Origin: Streptomyces caatingaensis
GTDB taxonomy: Bacteria; Actinomycetota; Actinomycetes; Streptomycetales; Streptomycetaceae
Assembly (NCBI RefSeq): GCF_001187435.1
Contig: NZ_LFXA01000002.1
Coordinates: 620,001 to 684,000 of the forward strand
Length of the DNA: 64,000 nt
Direction of reading: 5' to 3'
The translations under genes and the position numbers were made by a program. The notes under the pieces were generated by a model. It was not told the origin of the DNA. It made no database searches and saw only the letters and a program-made list of their open reading frames with translations. Shown here in pieces: positions 1 through 8,800 of this stretch (positions are counted from its first letter, which is position 1; each line of letters begins with the position of its first letter).

Positions 1-430
1 GGCTCCGCAGTCTGGATCCAGAAGCTGGGGCGGATCCCGGCGCCGCGGGGCGGGGCTTCGCCCCTGCGCCCCACCGGGGGCTTCGCCCCCTGGACCCCGG
101 ATCGGGGCTTCGCCCCGGGCCTGGCTGGGGGGCTTTGCCTCCTGCATCCCAACGGGGCCTTGCCCGGGCCCCGACCAGGGCAAGGCCCCCTGGCTCGCCA
201 AGCGGGGCTCCGTCCCCGGACTCCACGGGGGCTTCGCCCGGTCCAGCCCCGCCGGGGCTGCGCCCTCGGGGTCTCTGACCGAGGCTCCGCCCCAGGCCCC
301 CTAAGCACCGCCCCGCGGGCTCCCCAGAGGGGGCACCCCCTGCGGGAGAGCCGGAGCACGAACGTGGCGGAGCCGCGGCCCGTCCCGCACGGTGGCGTGG
401 TGAGAAAGGGTGAAAGGGCAGGGCCGGGGC
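1..430. repeat. GC-rich hairpin repeat cluster
   Basis: No credible gene here. The stretch is built from many short self-complementary units of the form GGGGCTTCGCCCC and variants, spaced 20-40 bases apart, each able to form a stem with a TTCG or TCCG loop. The right end (about 395-430) carries a diverged copy of the motif that is perfect at 37785-37809, 44213-44237 and 44867-44891. The left edge is cut by the window. It probably acts as a transcription stop or repeat island behind the RsbW-like gene; the function is inferred. Confidence 0.75.
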
Positions 431-435
431 AGGGT

Positions 436-948
436 TTACACGCCCGAGGCGAGAGCCGTGTGGTGGGGGAGGTCGGCCCAGACGACGCGGCCGTGGCCGC
501 CGTTGTCGTCGGGTCGGACGCCCCAGGCCTGGGAGAGGGCGCCGACGAGGAGCAGGCCGCGCCCGCTCTCCTCGTCCGCCCCGCTGCAGCGCGCCCGCGG
601 CTCGGTGGGGGCGCAGCCGTGGTCCGCGACCTCTATCCGGAGGACGGCGCGGCCGAAGCGCACCCGGCAGCTGACCTTGTCGCTGTCCGTGTGCCGCACG
701 GCGTTCGTGAAGAGCTCCGAGACGACCAACTGCGCGTCTTCGCAGGCGGTTTCGTCGACACCCCACTCCCGCAGCCGGGCGAGGACTCGTCTTCGCGCCT
801 CCGCCACCGAGGCGTTGAGGGCCGGGAAGTGAAAGGCGTAGGCGTCCGTCGGGCGCCCGCCGAAGCAGCCGCCGCGGCGCCCCAGCAAAGGTGCGTCTTG
901 GGAGGGGACCACTCCGCAACTATGTGCGATGTGAGTCAGGTGTGGCAA
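436..948 (-). CDS. RsbW-like ATP-binding regulatory protein
   Basis: A 170-residue HATPase_c protein of the RsbW/SpoIIAB anti-sigma-factor fold. The N box appears as SELFTNAVRHT at about residues 92-102, followed by an EVADHG G1-type motif and a GRGLLLV G2-type motif. Family members bind ATP and inhibit a sigma factor or phosphorylate an anti-anti-sigma partner in the cytoplasm. Streptomyces encode dozens of such stand-alone ATPases. The start is uncertain: the frame opens with a TTG at 948, and a GTG at 912 would give 158 residues; neither has a good ribosome site. It is divergent from the XRE operon, so the 122-bp gap should hold both promoters. The partner cannot be told from sequence. Confidence 0.85.
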   Translation of the reverse strand: MPHLTHIAHSCGVVPSQDAPLLGRRGGCFGGRPTDAYAFHFPALNASVAEARRRVLARLREWGVDETACEDAQLVVSELFTNAVRHTDSDKVSCRVRFGRAVLRIEVADHGCAPTEPRARCSGADEESGRGLLLVGALSQAWGVRPDDNGGHGRVVWADLPHHTALASGV

Positions 949-1070
949 GCTTCAGTCTGTAATTTGCAGAATCGGAAGCACAACCTGTCGACTTCGCGCA
1001 CCGCGTGGCACACTGCTGGGCATATGACGGTGCGTAGGGCAGCGCACAGGGCGGCAGTTGGAGGGGACCA

Positions 1071-1937
1071 GTGGGGGAAGCGCGGCCGGCAGGGGCCCCG
1101 ACCGTGCTGCGCGTCGTCCTCGGCAAGCGGCTGCACGACCTCCGGGAGGCGGCCGGGCTGTCCTTCCAGGAGGCGGGCCGCGCCCTGGACGTCACGCACG
1201 CCACGATCCGCCGGATGGAGAAGGCCGAGGTCGGCCTGAAGGTCCCGTACGTCGAGAAGCTGCTGCGGATCTACGGCGTGGACGACCCCGCCGAGGTCGA
1301 GGCGTTCCTCGCACTCACCCGCGAGGCCAACCGCCCCGGCTGGTGGCACCGCTTCCGCGACGTCCTGCCCGAGTGGTTCAGCGCCTTCGTCAGCCTGGAG
1401 GGCGAGGCGAACCTCATCCGGGCCTACGAACCGCACTACGTCCCGGGCCTGTTGCAGACCGAGGACTACGCCCGCGCGGTGCTGCGCGCGGGCCAGCCGC
1501 ACGCCCCCGAGGCCGAGATCGAGCGCGCCGTCGCCGTGCGCCGGGAACGGCAGCACCTCCTGACGCGCGAGAAGCCGCCCCTGTTGTGGGTGGTGATGGA
1601 CGAGACCGTCCTGCGGCGCCCCATCGGCGGCCCGGAGGTGATGCGCGCCCAGATCGCGCGGCTGATCGAGGTCACCTCGCTGCCGCACGTACGGCTCCAG
1701 ATCATCCCGTTCGCCGCCGGGCCGCACCCGGCGATGTACGGCCCGTTCCACATCTTCCGGTTCCCCATCGAGGAGCTTCCGGACATCGCGTACGCCGAGA
1801 ACCTCATCGGCGCCTCCTACTTCGACCAGCGCGACGACGTCTCGGCCTTCCTGGAGGCCCTGGACCGGCTGTGCGCGCAGGCCGCTCCCGCACACACCAC
1901 CAAGGCATTCCTGGGTGGCATTCGTAAGGAGATCTGA
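1071..1937 (+). CDS. XRE-family regulator with DUF5753-type C-terminal domain
   Basis: A 288-residue cytoplasmic DNA-binding protein. An N-terminal helix-turn-helix of the XRE type covers about residues 15-70 (GKRLHDLREAAGLS, then a recognition helix around HATIRRMEK). The rest matches the large actinobacterial C-terminal domain usually annotated DUF5753. The GTG start at 1071 is preceded by GGAGGGG at a suitable distance. It is followed after 3 nt by a DUF397 gene, the standard Streptomyces pairing in which the small protein modulates the regulator (the whiJ-type arrangement). The two methyltransferase genes further down appear to be in the same operon. Targets are unknown. Confidence 0.93.
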   Translation: MGEARPAGAPTVLRVVLGKRLHDLREAAGLSFQEAGRALDVTHATIRRMEKAEVGLKVPYVEKLLRIYGVDDPAEVEAFLALTREANRPGWWHRFRDVLPEWFSAFVSLEGEANLIRAYEPHYVPGLLQTEDYARAVLRAGQPHAPEAEIERAVAVRRERQHLLTREKPPLLWVVMDETVLRRPIGGPEVMRAQIARLIEVTSLPHVRLQIIPFAAGPHPAMYGPFHIFRFPIEELPDIAYAENLIGASYFDQRDDVSAFLEALDRLCAQAAPAHTTKAFLGGIRKEI

Positions 1938-1940
1938 ACC

Positions 1941-2201
1941 ATGGATCGCATCTACAACGGCATGCCCGCCACCGATCTCGGGACCGAGGGCTGGAGCAAG
2001 CCGTGGAGCGGCGGCAACGGGGGCAGCTGCGTCGAGGTGATGCGCCTGAGGGACGGCCGGGTCGCGCTGCGCCAGTCCACGGACCCCGAGGGCCCCGCGC
2101 TGATCTACACGCATAGCGAGATCGAGACGTTCATCCGGGGCGCGAAGGCCGGCCAGGCCGACTTCCTGCTCGCCGGGGCGGACGGCGGACCGCGGACGTG
2201 A
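1941..2201 (+). CDS. DUF397 domain protein
   Basis: An 86-residue DUF397 protein, the usual partner of an adjacent XRE-DUF5753 regulator. The family hallmarks are visible: a W-x-K-P-W-S-G-G start, a conserved C-V-E-V strand, a VALRQSTDPEGP loop and a hydrophobic strand before an FIRGAK helix. A strong ribosome site (AAGGAGAT) lies 7 nt before the ATG. Its stop overlaps the GTG of the next methyltransferase by four bases (GTGA), implying coupled translation. In known cases DUF397 proteins affect development or antibiotic production through the paired regulator; the role here is inferred from context. Confidence 0.93.
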   Translation: MDRIYNGMPATDLGTEGWSKPWSGGNGGSCVEVMRLRDGRVALRQSTDPEGPALIYTHSEIETFIRGAKAGQADFLLAGADGGPRT

Positions 2202-3052
2202 GCGGTGGAGCGGGCCGTTCCGACGGGGGGTTCACTCCGGGACAGATCGACACGAGCCGGCCGCACCCGGCGCGGATGTACGACTACTACCTGGGCGGCT
2301 GGGACAACTACGAGGTGGACCGCGAGGCCGCCGACCGGCTCCTCGCCCTCGCCCCCGAGACCCGCCCCTCCGCCCGCGCCAACCGCGCCTTCCTGCGACG
2401 GGCCGTCCGAGAGGTGGTGCGGGGCGGCATCCGGCAGATCGTCGACATCGGCACCGGCATCCCGACGTCCCCCAACACCCATGAGGTGGCGCGGGAGATC
2501 GCGCCGGACGTCAGGGTGGCGTACGTCGACAACGACCCGATCGTGGCGACCCACGCGGGCGCGAAGCTGACGAACGCCGGGAACGCCGGATTCGTCCTCG
2601 CCGACGTACGCGAGCCGGAGGCCATCCTGGAGCATCCCGTCGTACGGGAGTTGATCGATTTCGGGGAGCCGGTGGCGCTGCTGCTCGTCGCCGTCCTGCA
2701 CTTCGTCAAGGACGAGGAGGACCCGGCCGGGATCGTCCGCCGCCTCACCGAGGCGCTGCCCAAGGGCAGTCACCTCGTCCTCACCCACGGCACCGGCGAC
2801 TTCACCAGCGGGGCCGCGCGCTCCGCCGACGCCGCGTACCGCGACGCGACGGCCTCGGTGACCCTGCGCGGACACCGGGAGATCACGGCGTTCTTCGACG
2901 GGTTCGAACTGCTGGAACCGGGCGTCGTCCAGGTGCCGCTGTGGCGCCCCGACGGCCGGGCGCCGGCCGCGGACGACCCGGCACGGGCCGGCCTGTACGG
3001 CGGGGTGGCCATCAAACGGACCAACGGGCAAGGCGAAAGGAACACGGCGTGA
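2198..3052 (+). CDS. SAM-dependent methyltransferase, DUF574 type (copy 1)
   Basis: A 284-residue protein of the actinobacterial S-adenosyl methyltransferase family (Pfam DUF574/Methyltransf_19). It opens with the family signature PHPARMYDYYLGGWDNYEVD. A SAM-binding glycine loop, IVDIGTGIPT, sits near residue 83, with the acidic YVDNDP motif about 30 residues later. The GTG start overlaps the DUF397 stop, and its own stop overlaps the start of the next gene (GTGA). The substrate of this family is unknown to me. Its central block is base-for-base identical to copy 2, while the segment near residues 45-75 and the C terminus differ. Confidence 0.92.
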   Translation: MSGGAGRSDGGFTPGQIDTSRPHPARMYDYYLGGWDNYEVDREAADRLLALAPETRPSARANRAFLRRAVREVVRGGIRQIVDIGTGIPTSPNTHEVAREIAPDVRVAYVDNDPIVATHAGAKLTNAGNAGFVLADVREPEAILEHPVVRELIDFGEPVALLLVAVLHFVKDEEDPAGIVRRLTEALPKGSHLVLTHGTGDFTSGAARSADAAYRDATASVTLRGHREITAFFDGFELLEPGVVQVPLWRPDGRAPAADDPARAGLYGGVAIKRTNGQGERNTA

Positions 3053-3651
3053 CTGAGCAGGGCACCGGCGGCACGGGCTTCCCGCCCGAGCAGATCGACA
3101 CGAGCCGGCCGCACCCGGCGCGGATGTACGACTACTACCTGGGCGGCTGGGACAACTACGAGGTGGACCGCGAGGCCGCGGAACGCGTGATCGGGATGGT
3201 CCCCGACGCCCGGCCCAGCGCCCGCGCCAACCGCGCCTTCCTGCTGCGGGCCGTCCGCGAGGTGGTGCGCGGGGGCATCCGGCAGATCGTCGACATCGGC
3301 ACCGGCATCCCGACGTCCCCCAACACCCATGAGGTGGCGCGGGAGATCGCGCCGGACGTCAGGGTGGCGTACGTCGACAACGACCCGATCGTGGCGACCC
3401 ACGCGGGCGCGAAGCTGACGAACGCCGGGAACGCCGGATTCGTCCTCGCCGACGTACGCGAGCCGGAGGCCATCCTGGAGCATCCCGTCGTACGGGAGTT
3501 GATCGATTTCGGGGAGCCGGTGGCGCTGCTGCTCGTCGCCGTCCTGCACTTCGTCAAGGACGAGGAGGACCCGGCCGGGATCGTCCGCCGCCTCACCGAG
3601 GCGCTGCCCAAGGGCAGTCACCTCGTCCTCACCCACGGCACCGGCGACTTC
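2243..3651 (+). repeat. Perfect direct-repeat blocks inside the tandem methyltransferases
   Basis: Comparing the two genes at a constant offset of 848 bases with no gaps, 2243-2331 equals 3091-3179 (89 bases) and 2426-2803 equals 3274-3651 (378 bases) without a mismatch. The segment between the blocks and both flanks are clearly diverged. A block of perfect identity with sharp edges in otherwise diverged paralogues is the usual mark of recent gene conversion. Confidence 0.95.
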
Positions 3652-3870
3652 CACCGGCACATCGAGGGGGACGCCGCCGAGGCGTACCGCAACGCCACGG
3701 CCCAGCTGACCGTGCGCGGCTACGAGGAGATCCTGCCGTTCTTCGACGGCTACGAGCTGCTGGAGCCGGGCCTCGTCCAGGTGCCGCTGTGGCGGCCGGA
3801 CGGCGAGACCCCCACCCGGGCCGAGCTGGCCCGCGTCGCCTTCTACGGCGGGGTGGGCGTCAAGCACTGA
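3049..3870 (+). CDS. SAM-dependent methyltransferase, DUF574 type (copy 2)
   Basis: A 273-residue tandem paralogue of the preceding gene, with the same signatures (MYDYYLGGWDNYE near the N terminus, DIGTGIPT and YVDNDP). The GTG at 3049 overlaps the previous stop by four bases; a longer upstream frame exists but would run inside copy 1, so it is rejected. The C-terminal part (from about residue 202) diverges from copy 1, suggesting either different substrate contacts or simple drift outside a homogenised core. The two proteins could form a heterodimer, which is inference only. It is the last gene of the XRE-DUF397 operon; a leaderless-looking promoter for alkB follows. Confidence 0.92.
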   Translation: MTEQGTGGTGFPPEQIDTSRPHPARMYDYYLGGWDNYEVDREAAERVIGMVPDARPSARANRAFLLRAVREVVRGGIRQIVDIGTGIPTSPNTHEVAREIAPDVRVAYVDNDPIVATHAGAKLTNAGNAGFVLADVREPEAILEHPVVRELIDFGEPVALLLVAVLHFVKDEEDPAGIVRRLTEALPKGSHLVLTHGTGDFHRHIEGDAAEAYRNATAQLTVRGYEEILPFFDGYELLEPGLVQVPLWRPDGETPTRAELARVAFYGGVGVKH

Positions 3871-3896
3871 ACCGGCGGCGCCCTCCGGCGCCCGGT

Positions 3897-3902
3897 TACG
3901 CT
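3897..3902 (+). promoter_or_regulatory. -10-like box of a likely leaderless alkB transcript
   Basis: TACGCT (fits TANNNT) ends 6 nt before the ATG at 3909, and no ribosome site precedes that ATG. This spacing puts the transcript start at or beside the A of the start codon, as in many Streptomyces leaderless mRNAs. No convincing -35 box is seen. Confidence 0.5.
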
Positions 3903-3908
3903 GGCCAC

Positions 3909-4556
3909 ATGGACGACGAGCTGTTCCCCCGCCCGTCGGCCGAGGTCGCCCCGGGCGCCGTGCACGTCCCCGGCTGGCTGGACCTCCCCGCCCAGCGCCG
4001 GCTGCTGGACGCCTGCCGCGAGTGGGCCCGCCCGCCGGCGGGCCTGCGCACCGTCCGCATGCCCAGCGGCGGGGAGATGTCCGTCCGTACGGTCTGCCTG
4101 GGCTGGCACTGGTATCCGTACGGCTACGCCCGCACCGTCGTCGACGGCGACGGCGCGCCCGTCAAACCGTTCCCGGCCTGGCTGGACACCCTCGCCCGGG
4201 ACGCGGTCGCCCGCGCCTACGGCACGGACGGCGGGGACGAGGCGTACGACATCGCGCTGGTCAACTTCTACGCCGCCGGCGCGAAGATGGGCCTGCACCG
4301 CGACAGCGACGAGAAGTCCGGCGCCCCGGTCGTCTCGCTCAGCCTGGGCGACAGCTGCGTCTTCCGCTTCGGCAACCCCCGCACCAGGACCCGGCCCTGG
4401 ACGGACGTGGAGCTGCGCAGCGGCGACCTGTTCGTCTTCGGCGGCCCCTCCCGCCTCGCCTACCACGGCGTCCCCAGAACCTTCCCCGGCACCGCCCCCG
4501 CGGGGCTGGGCCTGACCGGCCGGCTGAACGTGACGCTGCGGGTGAGCGGCCTGTGA
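3909..4556 (+). CDS. AlkB-family Fe(II)/2-oxoglutarate dioxygenase
   Basis: A 215-residue AlkB-type oxygenase, normally an oxidative demethylase of alkylated DNA or RNA bases. The iron site is visible as H-R-D (GLHRDSDEK, near residue 132) with the distal H in AYHGVPR near residue 186, and the 2-oxoglutarate-binding arginine in GLTGRLNVTLR close to the C terminus. An N-x-Y motif (VNFYAAGAKMG) precedes the HxD, as in E. coli AlkB. The length matches the family. The ATG at 3909 is chosen because homologous sequence begins there and a TACGCT box sits just upstream. No ada or other adaptive-response gene is adjacent. Confidence 0.92.
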   Translation: MDDELFPRPSAEVAPGAVHVPGWLDLPAQRRLLDACREWARPPAGLRTVRMPSGGEMSVRTVCLGWHWYPYGYARTVVDGDGAPVKPFPAWLDTLARDAVARAYGTDGGDEAYDIALVNFYAAGAKMGLHRDSDEKSGAPVVSLSLGDSCVFRFGNPRTRTRPWTDVELRSGDLFVFGGPSRLAYHGVPRTFPGTAPAGLGLTGRLNVTLRVSGL

Positions 4557-4616
4557 CCGGGCCCGTCAGGACGGACGGCGGATAATGGGGGGAACCGCTG
4601 ACGCCTTGGAGGTGCC

Positions 4617-5795
4617 GTGACAGGCTTCCGCCCGCCCCGTTCCCCGCTCGACGCCCTGCGACCCGCGGCCTTCGGGGCCGACCCGTCGGGGGAGCGGATG
4701 GCACGCGTCAGGCGGTCGCCGAACTTCCGGGACGGGGTGTTCGTCAACCCCGTCGCCGCCTCCGGGACGCCGTCCGGGTCCTTGCCGGCCTTCCTCGGCA
4801 CCTATTTCCGCAAGGAGGAGCGCGTCCGCCGCGCCCCGGCCCGCGCGATTCCCGTGCACCCCACCACCGTCGCCGACCTGGCCCGGCCCGCCGCCTCCGG
4901 GCTGCGGCTGACCTGGCTCGGACACTCCAGCGTGCTGGCCGAGACCGACGGCCACCGCGTCCTGTTCGACCCGGTCTGGTCCGAGCGCTGCTCGCCGTTC
5001 GCCTTCGCGGGGCCGCGCCGGCTGCACCCCGTGCCCGTCCCGCTGGCCGAGACCGGCCCGCTGGACGCCGTCGTGATCTCCCACGACCACTACGACCACC
5101 TGGACATGCCCACGATCCGCGCCCTGATCCGCACCCGCGCGGTCTTCGTGGTGCCGCTGGGGGTGGGCGCGCACCTGGAGCACTGGGGCGTCCCGGCCGG
5201 GCGGATCGCGGAACTCGACTGGCACGAGTCCACCCTGGTCGGCGGCCTCACCCTCACCGCCACCCCCGCCCGGCACTTCTGCGGGCGGGCGCTGCGCAAC
5301 ACCCAGCACACGCTGTGGGCGTCGTGGGTGGTCGCGGGGCCGCAGCACCGGATCTTCCACAGCGGCGACACCGGCTACTTCCCCGGCTTCGCGGACATCG
5401 GGGAGCAGTACGGGCCGTTCGACGCCACGATGGTGCAGATCGGGGCCTACGCGGACATGTGGCCCGACATCCATATGACACCCGAGGAGGGGCTGCGGGC
5501 CCACCTCGACCTCCAGGGCGGCGACCCCGGGCGCGGCATCCTGCTCCCCGTCCACTGGGGCACCTTCAACCTCGCCCCGCACCCCTGGGCCGAGCCCGCC
5601 GACCGCACGGCCGTGGCGGCCCGGCGGGCCGGAGTCCGGTACGCGGTGCCCCGGCCCGGGCAGCCCTTCGAGCCGGCGGACGGCCTGGCGCCGGACGCGT
5701 GGTGGCGGGAGGCGGCCGCGACGCCCGCCGGGGGCTGGCCGGCGCTGCCGCCCCTGGCGGACGCCGCCGCCCCGGCCCTGGTCACCGAGGGGTGA
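4617..5795 (+). CDS. Metallo-beta-lactamase-fold hydrolase, NAPE-PLD-like
   Basis: A 392-residue MBL-fold enzyme. The metal-binding motif HDHYDH is at residues 156-161, with further ligands likely in ARHFCGR, HSGDTGYFPGF and PVHWGTFNL. The DPVWSERCSPFAFAGPRR stretch is typical of the N-acyl-phosphatidylethanolamine phospholipase-D-like branch, whose members hydrolyse phosphodiester or lactone bonds using a di-zinc centre. No signal peptide is seen, so a cytoplasmic location is expected. The GTG start at 4617 has TTGGAGG upstream. It lies 60 bp behind alkB and ends convergently with the amidohydrolase gene. The substrate is not predictable. Confidence 0.88.
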   Translation: MTGFRPPRSPLDALRPAAFGADPSGERMARVRRSPNFRDGVFVNPVAASGTPSGSLPAFLGTYFRKEERVRRAPARAIPVHPTTVADLARPAASGLRLTWLGHSSVLAETDGHRVLFDPVWSERCSPFAFAGPRRLHPVPVPLAETGPLDAVVISHDHYDHLDMPTIRALIRTRAVFVVPLGVGAHLEHWGVPAGRIAELDWHESTLVGGLTLTATPARHFCGRALRNTQHTLWASWVVAGPQHRIFHSGDTGYFPGFADIGEQYGPFDATMVQIGAYADMWPDIHMTPEEGLRAHLDLQGGDPGRGILLPVHWGTFNLAPHPWAEPADRTAVAARRAGVRYAVPRPGQPFEPADGLAPDAWWREAAATPAGGWPALPPLADAAAPALVTEG

Positions 5796-5889
5796 CGCGC
5801 GGGGCCGGGGCGCCCGCCGCTCCCGCGGCAGGCGCCGCGACCGGCCACGGCGCCCCCGCCGACGACCCGCCGGACGCCCGGCGCAGCGG

Positions 5890-8800
5890 TCAGTGCTCCA
5901 GGTCGCAGCAGGAGTCCCGGCGCAGCCTGCGGCCCACCTCCCGCCAGTCCTCGCCGTGCGTCGTGCTTCCGCCGCGCAGGGCGGACGCCTTCTCCCCGCC
6001 GTAGGCGGCCACCAACTCCGCCTGGCGGAACGGCACTCCGGCCCGCAGCACCGACTCCGTCCGCACCAGCGCGTCGAAGTCCTCGAAGGGGTCGCCGTCG
6101 ACCACCGTCAGGTCCGCGAGCTTGCCGGGCTCCAGCGTGCCCAGGTCGCGCTCGGCGCCGAAGACCCGGGCGGGCACCAGCGTCGCCGTGCGCAGCGCCT
6201 CGGCCGCCGAGAGGCCGTGGCGGTGCAGCGCCCGCAGGCCCATGTGCAGGGAGAGGCCCACCGGGACCAGCGGGGCGTCCGTGCCGAGGGCGACCAGGCC
6301 GCCGCCGGACAGGATCCGGCGGTAGACCTCCACCTCCCGCCGCAGCGTGGCCAGTTGGTCCTCCGTGGGCCGCTCGCCGGCCGTCTTGCGGACCAGCTCC
6401 ACGTCCCACGGCGGCATCAGCCGCGTCACCCGCGGGTCCTCCGCCAGGGCCGGCGCGGCGCCCAGCAGCGGGACGGAGGTGAAGATCGTGGCGATCATGT
6501 GGAAGTCCGTACGGGTGTAGATCTCCCGCACGTCCTCGAAGGCCCGCCCCGTCGCCGTCGTCGCGTGCCCGAACTCCAGCCGCTGCGTGGCCTGGAGATG
6601 GGTCGTCAGGTCCTGGCCGAGCTGGACGCCCGGCGAGCACAGGTGGGAACCGGTGCGCACCCCCAGCTTCTCGTGGGCGAACCGCGCCGACTCCGCCATG
6701 ATCCAGCCGGGCGCCCGGACGTAGGTCTTCACGAAGTCCCAGTCCAGCGCCTCCGCCCGGGACAGCGAGCGGCGCAGGCCCTCCCGGGTGCGGTGCGCCC
6801 GGCCCATGCTGTACGCCACGCGCGCCCCGTCGAGCAGCTCCCCGCAGGTCAGCAGGCGTGGTCCGGCCAGCTCCCCGGCGGCCACCGCCTCGCGGATCCG
6901 GGCCTGTTCGTAGGCCGCGCCGCCGAGCGAGACGGCGGTGGTGATCCCGTACGCGAGCTGGAGGGCGGTCTGCCGGCCGCCGTAGGTGATCTGCCAGGGG
7001 TGCGTGTGCGCGTCCCACAGGCCCGGGATCACCGTGCGCCGCGACGCGTCGATCCGGTGCTCGGCCGCGCGCCGCGCCCGGTGCGGTTCGACGGCGGCGA
7101 TCCGGCCGTCGCGCACCACGACGTCCACGTCCTCGCGGACCGTGTCGCCCGTGCCGTCCCAGAACCGCCCGGCGTGCACGACCGTGTCGGCGGGCGCAGG
7201 ACGCCGGTAGCCGAGCGGGACCGGAACGGTGCGGGTCCGCCCGCCCTCGACGTCCAGCAGCCGCAGCCGGCCCGCGGAGAGGTAGAGGAGGTGGCGGGAG
7301 TCGGCGGACCAGGACGGGTGGTCGGCCGCCTCGTCGGTGAGCCGGCGCGGCGCGCCCGTCGGCGTCCCGTCGGGCCCGACGGGCAGCAGCCACAGCGCGG
7401 ACTCGCTGATCACCGCCATCGACCGGCCGTCGGGGGACCAGACCGGGCCCGAGTCGTAGCGGTCGGAGACGGAGGCGTGCGGGGCGAGGGCGTGCAGCCG
7501 GGACGTGCCGTCGCTGGTGTCCACGACGCGGATGAGGTTGTAGCCCTCGCGGAAGCGCTGGTTGAGGCGGTTGCGGTCGCAGTAGGCGAGGTGGCGGCCG
7601 TCGGGCGACCAGCTCGGCCGGCCGGGCAGTCCGCCGCCGCCCATGGGCGCCGCCAGCACCCGGTCGGTGCCCGCCTCCAGGTCGCGCACCAGCAGGTTGC
7701 CGGAGAGGTCGAGGCAGGCCAGCCGCTTGCCGTCGGGGGAGAGGGCCGGGCTCACCCGGCCGCCGCCGGCCAGCTCGGTCTCCTCGCCGGTGTCCAGGTC
7801 GTGGCGGCGGACGGCCAGCAGGCCGTCACGGTCGTCGGCGTAGACGAGGGCCTTGCCGTCGGCCGTCCAGGACGGCGCGAGCAGGTAGCGGGTGGCGTCC
7901 GCCCGGACGACCCGGCGCGGCGCCCTGCCGCCCGAAACATCCATCGTCCAGAGGGAGTTGAGGGCGGCGAAGGCCACCTTCCGGCCGTCCGGGGACAGCG
8001 CGGGCAGGTGGACGGCACGGACGGTGCCGGAGCCGCCGACGGCGAGGTCGTAGCGCTTGACGCGGTACCGCGGCCGGTCCACCGGCAACTCGGCGGTGAA
8101 CGGGATCGTCGTCACCCGGCGGCTGCCGTCCACGTGCACGATCCGGAACTGTCCCTCGACGGTGAGCAGCAGCTCGTCCTTCGAGACCCAGCGCGGCGGG
8201 ACGGGCTCGACGTCGCCCTCGACCGCCACCGGCTCCCCGTCCACGACCAGGGTGCAGGAGGCCGCGGGCGCGGGCGTCGTGCGCAGGTGCGCCAGCCGGC
8301 CGCCCGGTCCGACGGCGGGCGTCATGACCTGCGCCGCCGCCGTCGGGTCGGTGCGTTCGGTACGGACCGGGCCGCGCCCGTCCGCGGGGACGGACGCCAC
8401 GGTGCGGGCGTCGAGCTTGCCGCCGGCCACGCGGCCGCGGACGAACACCAGCCGCTTGCCGTCCGGCGACCAGGCCGGGTCGAAGTCCTCCCAGGCGCCG
8501 TCCTGTCCGGGGCCCTCCTGCCCCGGCAGGCCGGTGATCCGGGTGAGGGCGCCGGTGCGGACGTCCACCGTCCAGATCCGGTACGGACTGCCCTTGACCG
8601 GGTCGCCGTCCCGCTCCGACGCGAAGGCGATCCGGGTGCCGTCGGGCGACCAGGCCGGGCCCCGGTCGTCCCACGGCCCGTCGGTCAGCTGCCGCAGGCC
8701 CGAACCGTCGGGCCGCAGCGTCCAGATGTGGAAGCCGCCGCCCCGGTACGCGGCGACCGCCAGCAGCCGGCCGTCGGGGGAGTGCACCGGCCGCGTCGGC

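Noticed and set aside
160..1239. Long open frames across the 1-430 repeats and through the regulator gene, such as a 359-codon frame.
   Set aside because: They run through hairpin repeats and overlap real genes with conserved motifs; they lack ribosome sites and recognisable domains.
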